NCBI RefSeq assembly: GCF_051014685.1
Contig: NW_027478385.1
Location: 7,006,001 to 7,070,000 of the forward strand
Direction of reading: 5' to 3'
DNA: 64,000 nt
From: Ptiloglossa arizonensis
Lineage: Eukaryota > Arthropoda > Insecta > Hymenoptera > Colletidae
Shown piece after piece: positions 63,341-64,000 of the stretch. The notes beneath the pieces were generated by a model. That model searched no databases. It saw nothing but the letters and a program-made list of their open reading frames with translations, and was not told the DNA's origin. The position numbers and the translations under genes were made by a program. How positions within the stretch are numbered: position 1 is the first letter of the stretch; the number at the start of each line of letters is the position of its first letter.

Positions 63341-64000
63341 ACGTACCGTTGTAATCGGTCGAGTTTCTACTTTCAGTTACAAGAGGAATTTTTGGGTTAG
63401 GTCAATCCGTTCGCGAGATATGGGAGTTTGAAGCTAAGAAATGGTTGAGAAGAGAACAAATTTTTCGCACTTCTGCTGCTCCAAACGCTTAACCAGTATG
63501 GCCTAGGGAAAAAATACACGTACCGCTGTAATCGGGCGAATTTCTACTTTCAAATGCAATAGGAATTTTTGGGTTAGGTCAATCCGTTCGCGAGATATGG
63601 GAGTTTGAAGCTAAGAAATGCTTGAGAAGAGAACAAATTTTTCGCAATTCTGCTGCTCCAAACGCTTAACCAGAATGGCCTAGGGAAAAAATATGCATAC
63701 CGTTGTAATCGGGCGAGTTTCTACTTTCAGATGCAACAGGAATTTTTGGGCTAGGTCAATCCGTTCGCGAGATATGGTAGCTTGAGGCTAAGAAATGGTT
63801 GCGAAGACAACAAATTTTTCGCACTTCTGCTGCTCCAAACGCTTAACCAGAATGGCCCAGGGAAAAAACACACATACCGTTGTAATCGGGCGAGTTTCTA
63901 CTTTCAGTTACAATTGGAATTTTTGGGTTAGGTCAATCCGTTCCCGAGATATGGGACTTTGAAGCAAAGAAATGGTTGACAAGACAACAAATTTTTCGCA
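63160..64000. repeat. Return to 29-monomer-type satellite
   Basis: Follows 54,128-54,968 at an offset near 9,032 bp (51 monomers plus 5). Shared markers are aaatacaggtaccg, gtttgaacctaag, ccagtatggcc and gggctaggtcaatcc (63,749). Private changes include aatcggtcgag (63,355), acaagaggaattt (63,379) and accgctgtaatc (63,523). It overlaps the end of the preceding unit and runs off the window. Confidence 0.85.

Larger units (their letters stand above)
1..64000. repeat. Head-to-tail satellite array, 177-bp monomer, about 361 copies
   Basis: The same landmarks recur every 177 bp across the whole window. For instance, the a of the accgt landmark falls at 529, 706 and 883, exactly 177 apart. Every line of sequence I read fits this monomer in one orientation, and I found no inverted copy and no foreign insert. 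Individual copies are 176-178 bp because of single-base indels, for example a missing g in aatcggcgag near 190, 4,777, 9,568 and 29,553, or a missing t in ggaattttggg near 1,808 and 11,186. My consensus has about 41 percent GC. Satellites of 150-180 bp in arrays this large are typical of eukaryotic centromeres and pericentromeres; that assignment is inference. I do not recognise the family, so plant and animal origins both stay open. Confidence 0.98.

Noticed and set aside
1..64000. CRISPR array or other prokaryotic repeat system
   Set aside because: The repeat is 177 bp with no separate unique spacers. Direct contiguous monomers with gradual divergence and HORs are eukaryotic satellite behaviour.
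1..64000. Known plant centromeric satellites such as the Arabidopsis 178-bp repeat or human alpha satellite
   Set aside because: Length is similar, but I recognise no convincing sequence match to either from memory. A database search would be needed to name the family.

Overview
The whole window is one uninterrupted tandem satellite array. A monomer of about 177 bp (about 361 copies, all head-to-tail in one orientation) fills it from the first base to the last. I found no unique sequence, no transposable element, no RNA gene and no credible protein gene. Fixed landmarks recur every 176-178 bp, for example the block starting cgttgtaatcgggcgag, the block gttcgcgagatatggga, the tract caaatttttcgca and the AvrII palindrome cctagg. 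A satellite of this size at this scale points to a eukaryotic centromeric or pericentromeric array, probably from a long-read assembly. I do not recognise the family and cannot name the clade. Monomer length and GC (about 41 percent in my consensus) fit plant and animal centromeric satellites equally well.

The interest lies above the monomer level. Linked base variants (at consensus positions 30-37, 80, 101-110, 123, 137, and 162-175) define monomer classes, and the order of classes repeats as higher-order repeats (HORs) of several periods. Region by region: 1-7,131 and 9,376-17,392 are a long tandem duplication (offset 9.4-10.3 kb) whose internal HOR is 20-21 monomers (about 3.54-3.72 kb). 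Positions 16,966-22,980 hold two copies of a 17-monomer derivative (3,007 bp). Positions 22,981-26,559 are a mosaic. Positions 26,560-29,040 are a distinct subfamily that reappears 29 kb away at 55,582-59,625. Positions 31,085-33,647 are an exact 6-monomer HOR (1,062 bp, 2.4 copies). Positions 33,420-45,307 are a 27/28-monomer HOR (4,952 bp, about 2.4 copies). Positions 45,330-55,304 are a 29-monomer unit (5,133 bp) interrupted by nested 7-monomer and 9-monomer duplications. Positions 55,582-63,340 are the third subfamily with 7/8-monomer and 20-monomer (3,541 bp) repeats. The last 840 bp return to the 54-kb type.

There are no genes to work together. What can be read is a history of unequal exchange, segmental amplification and whole-monomer gain and loss. 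Each monomer also carries two sites resembling the 17-bp CENP-B box, one with 8 of the 9 essential bases. No function is claimed for them beyond that resemblance. Repeat boundaries were placed by eye and are uncertain by tens of bases wherever neighbouring copies are identical.
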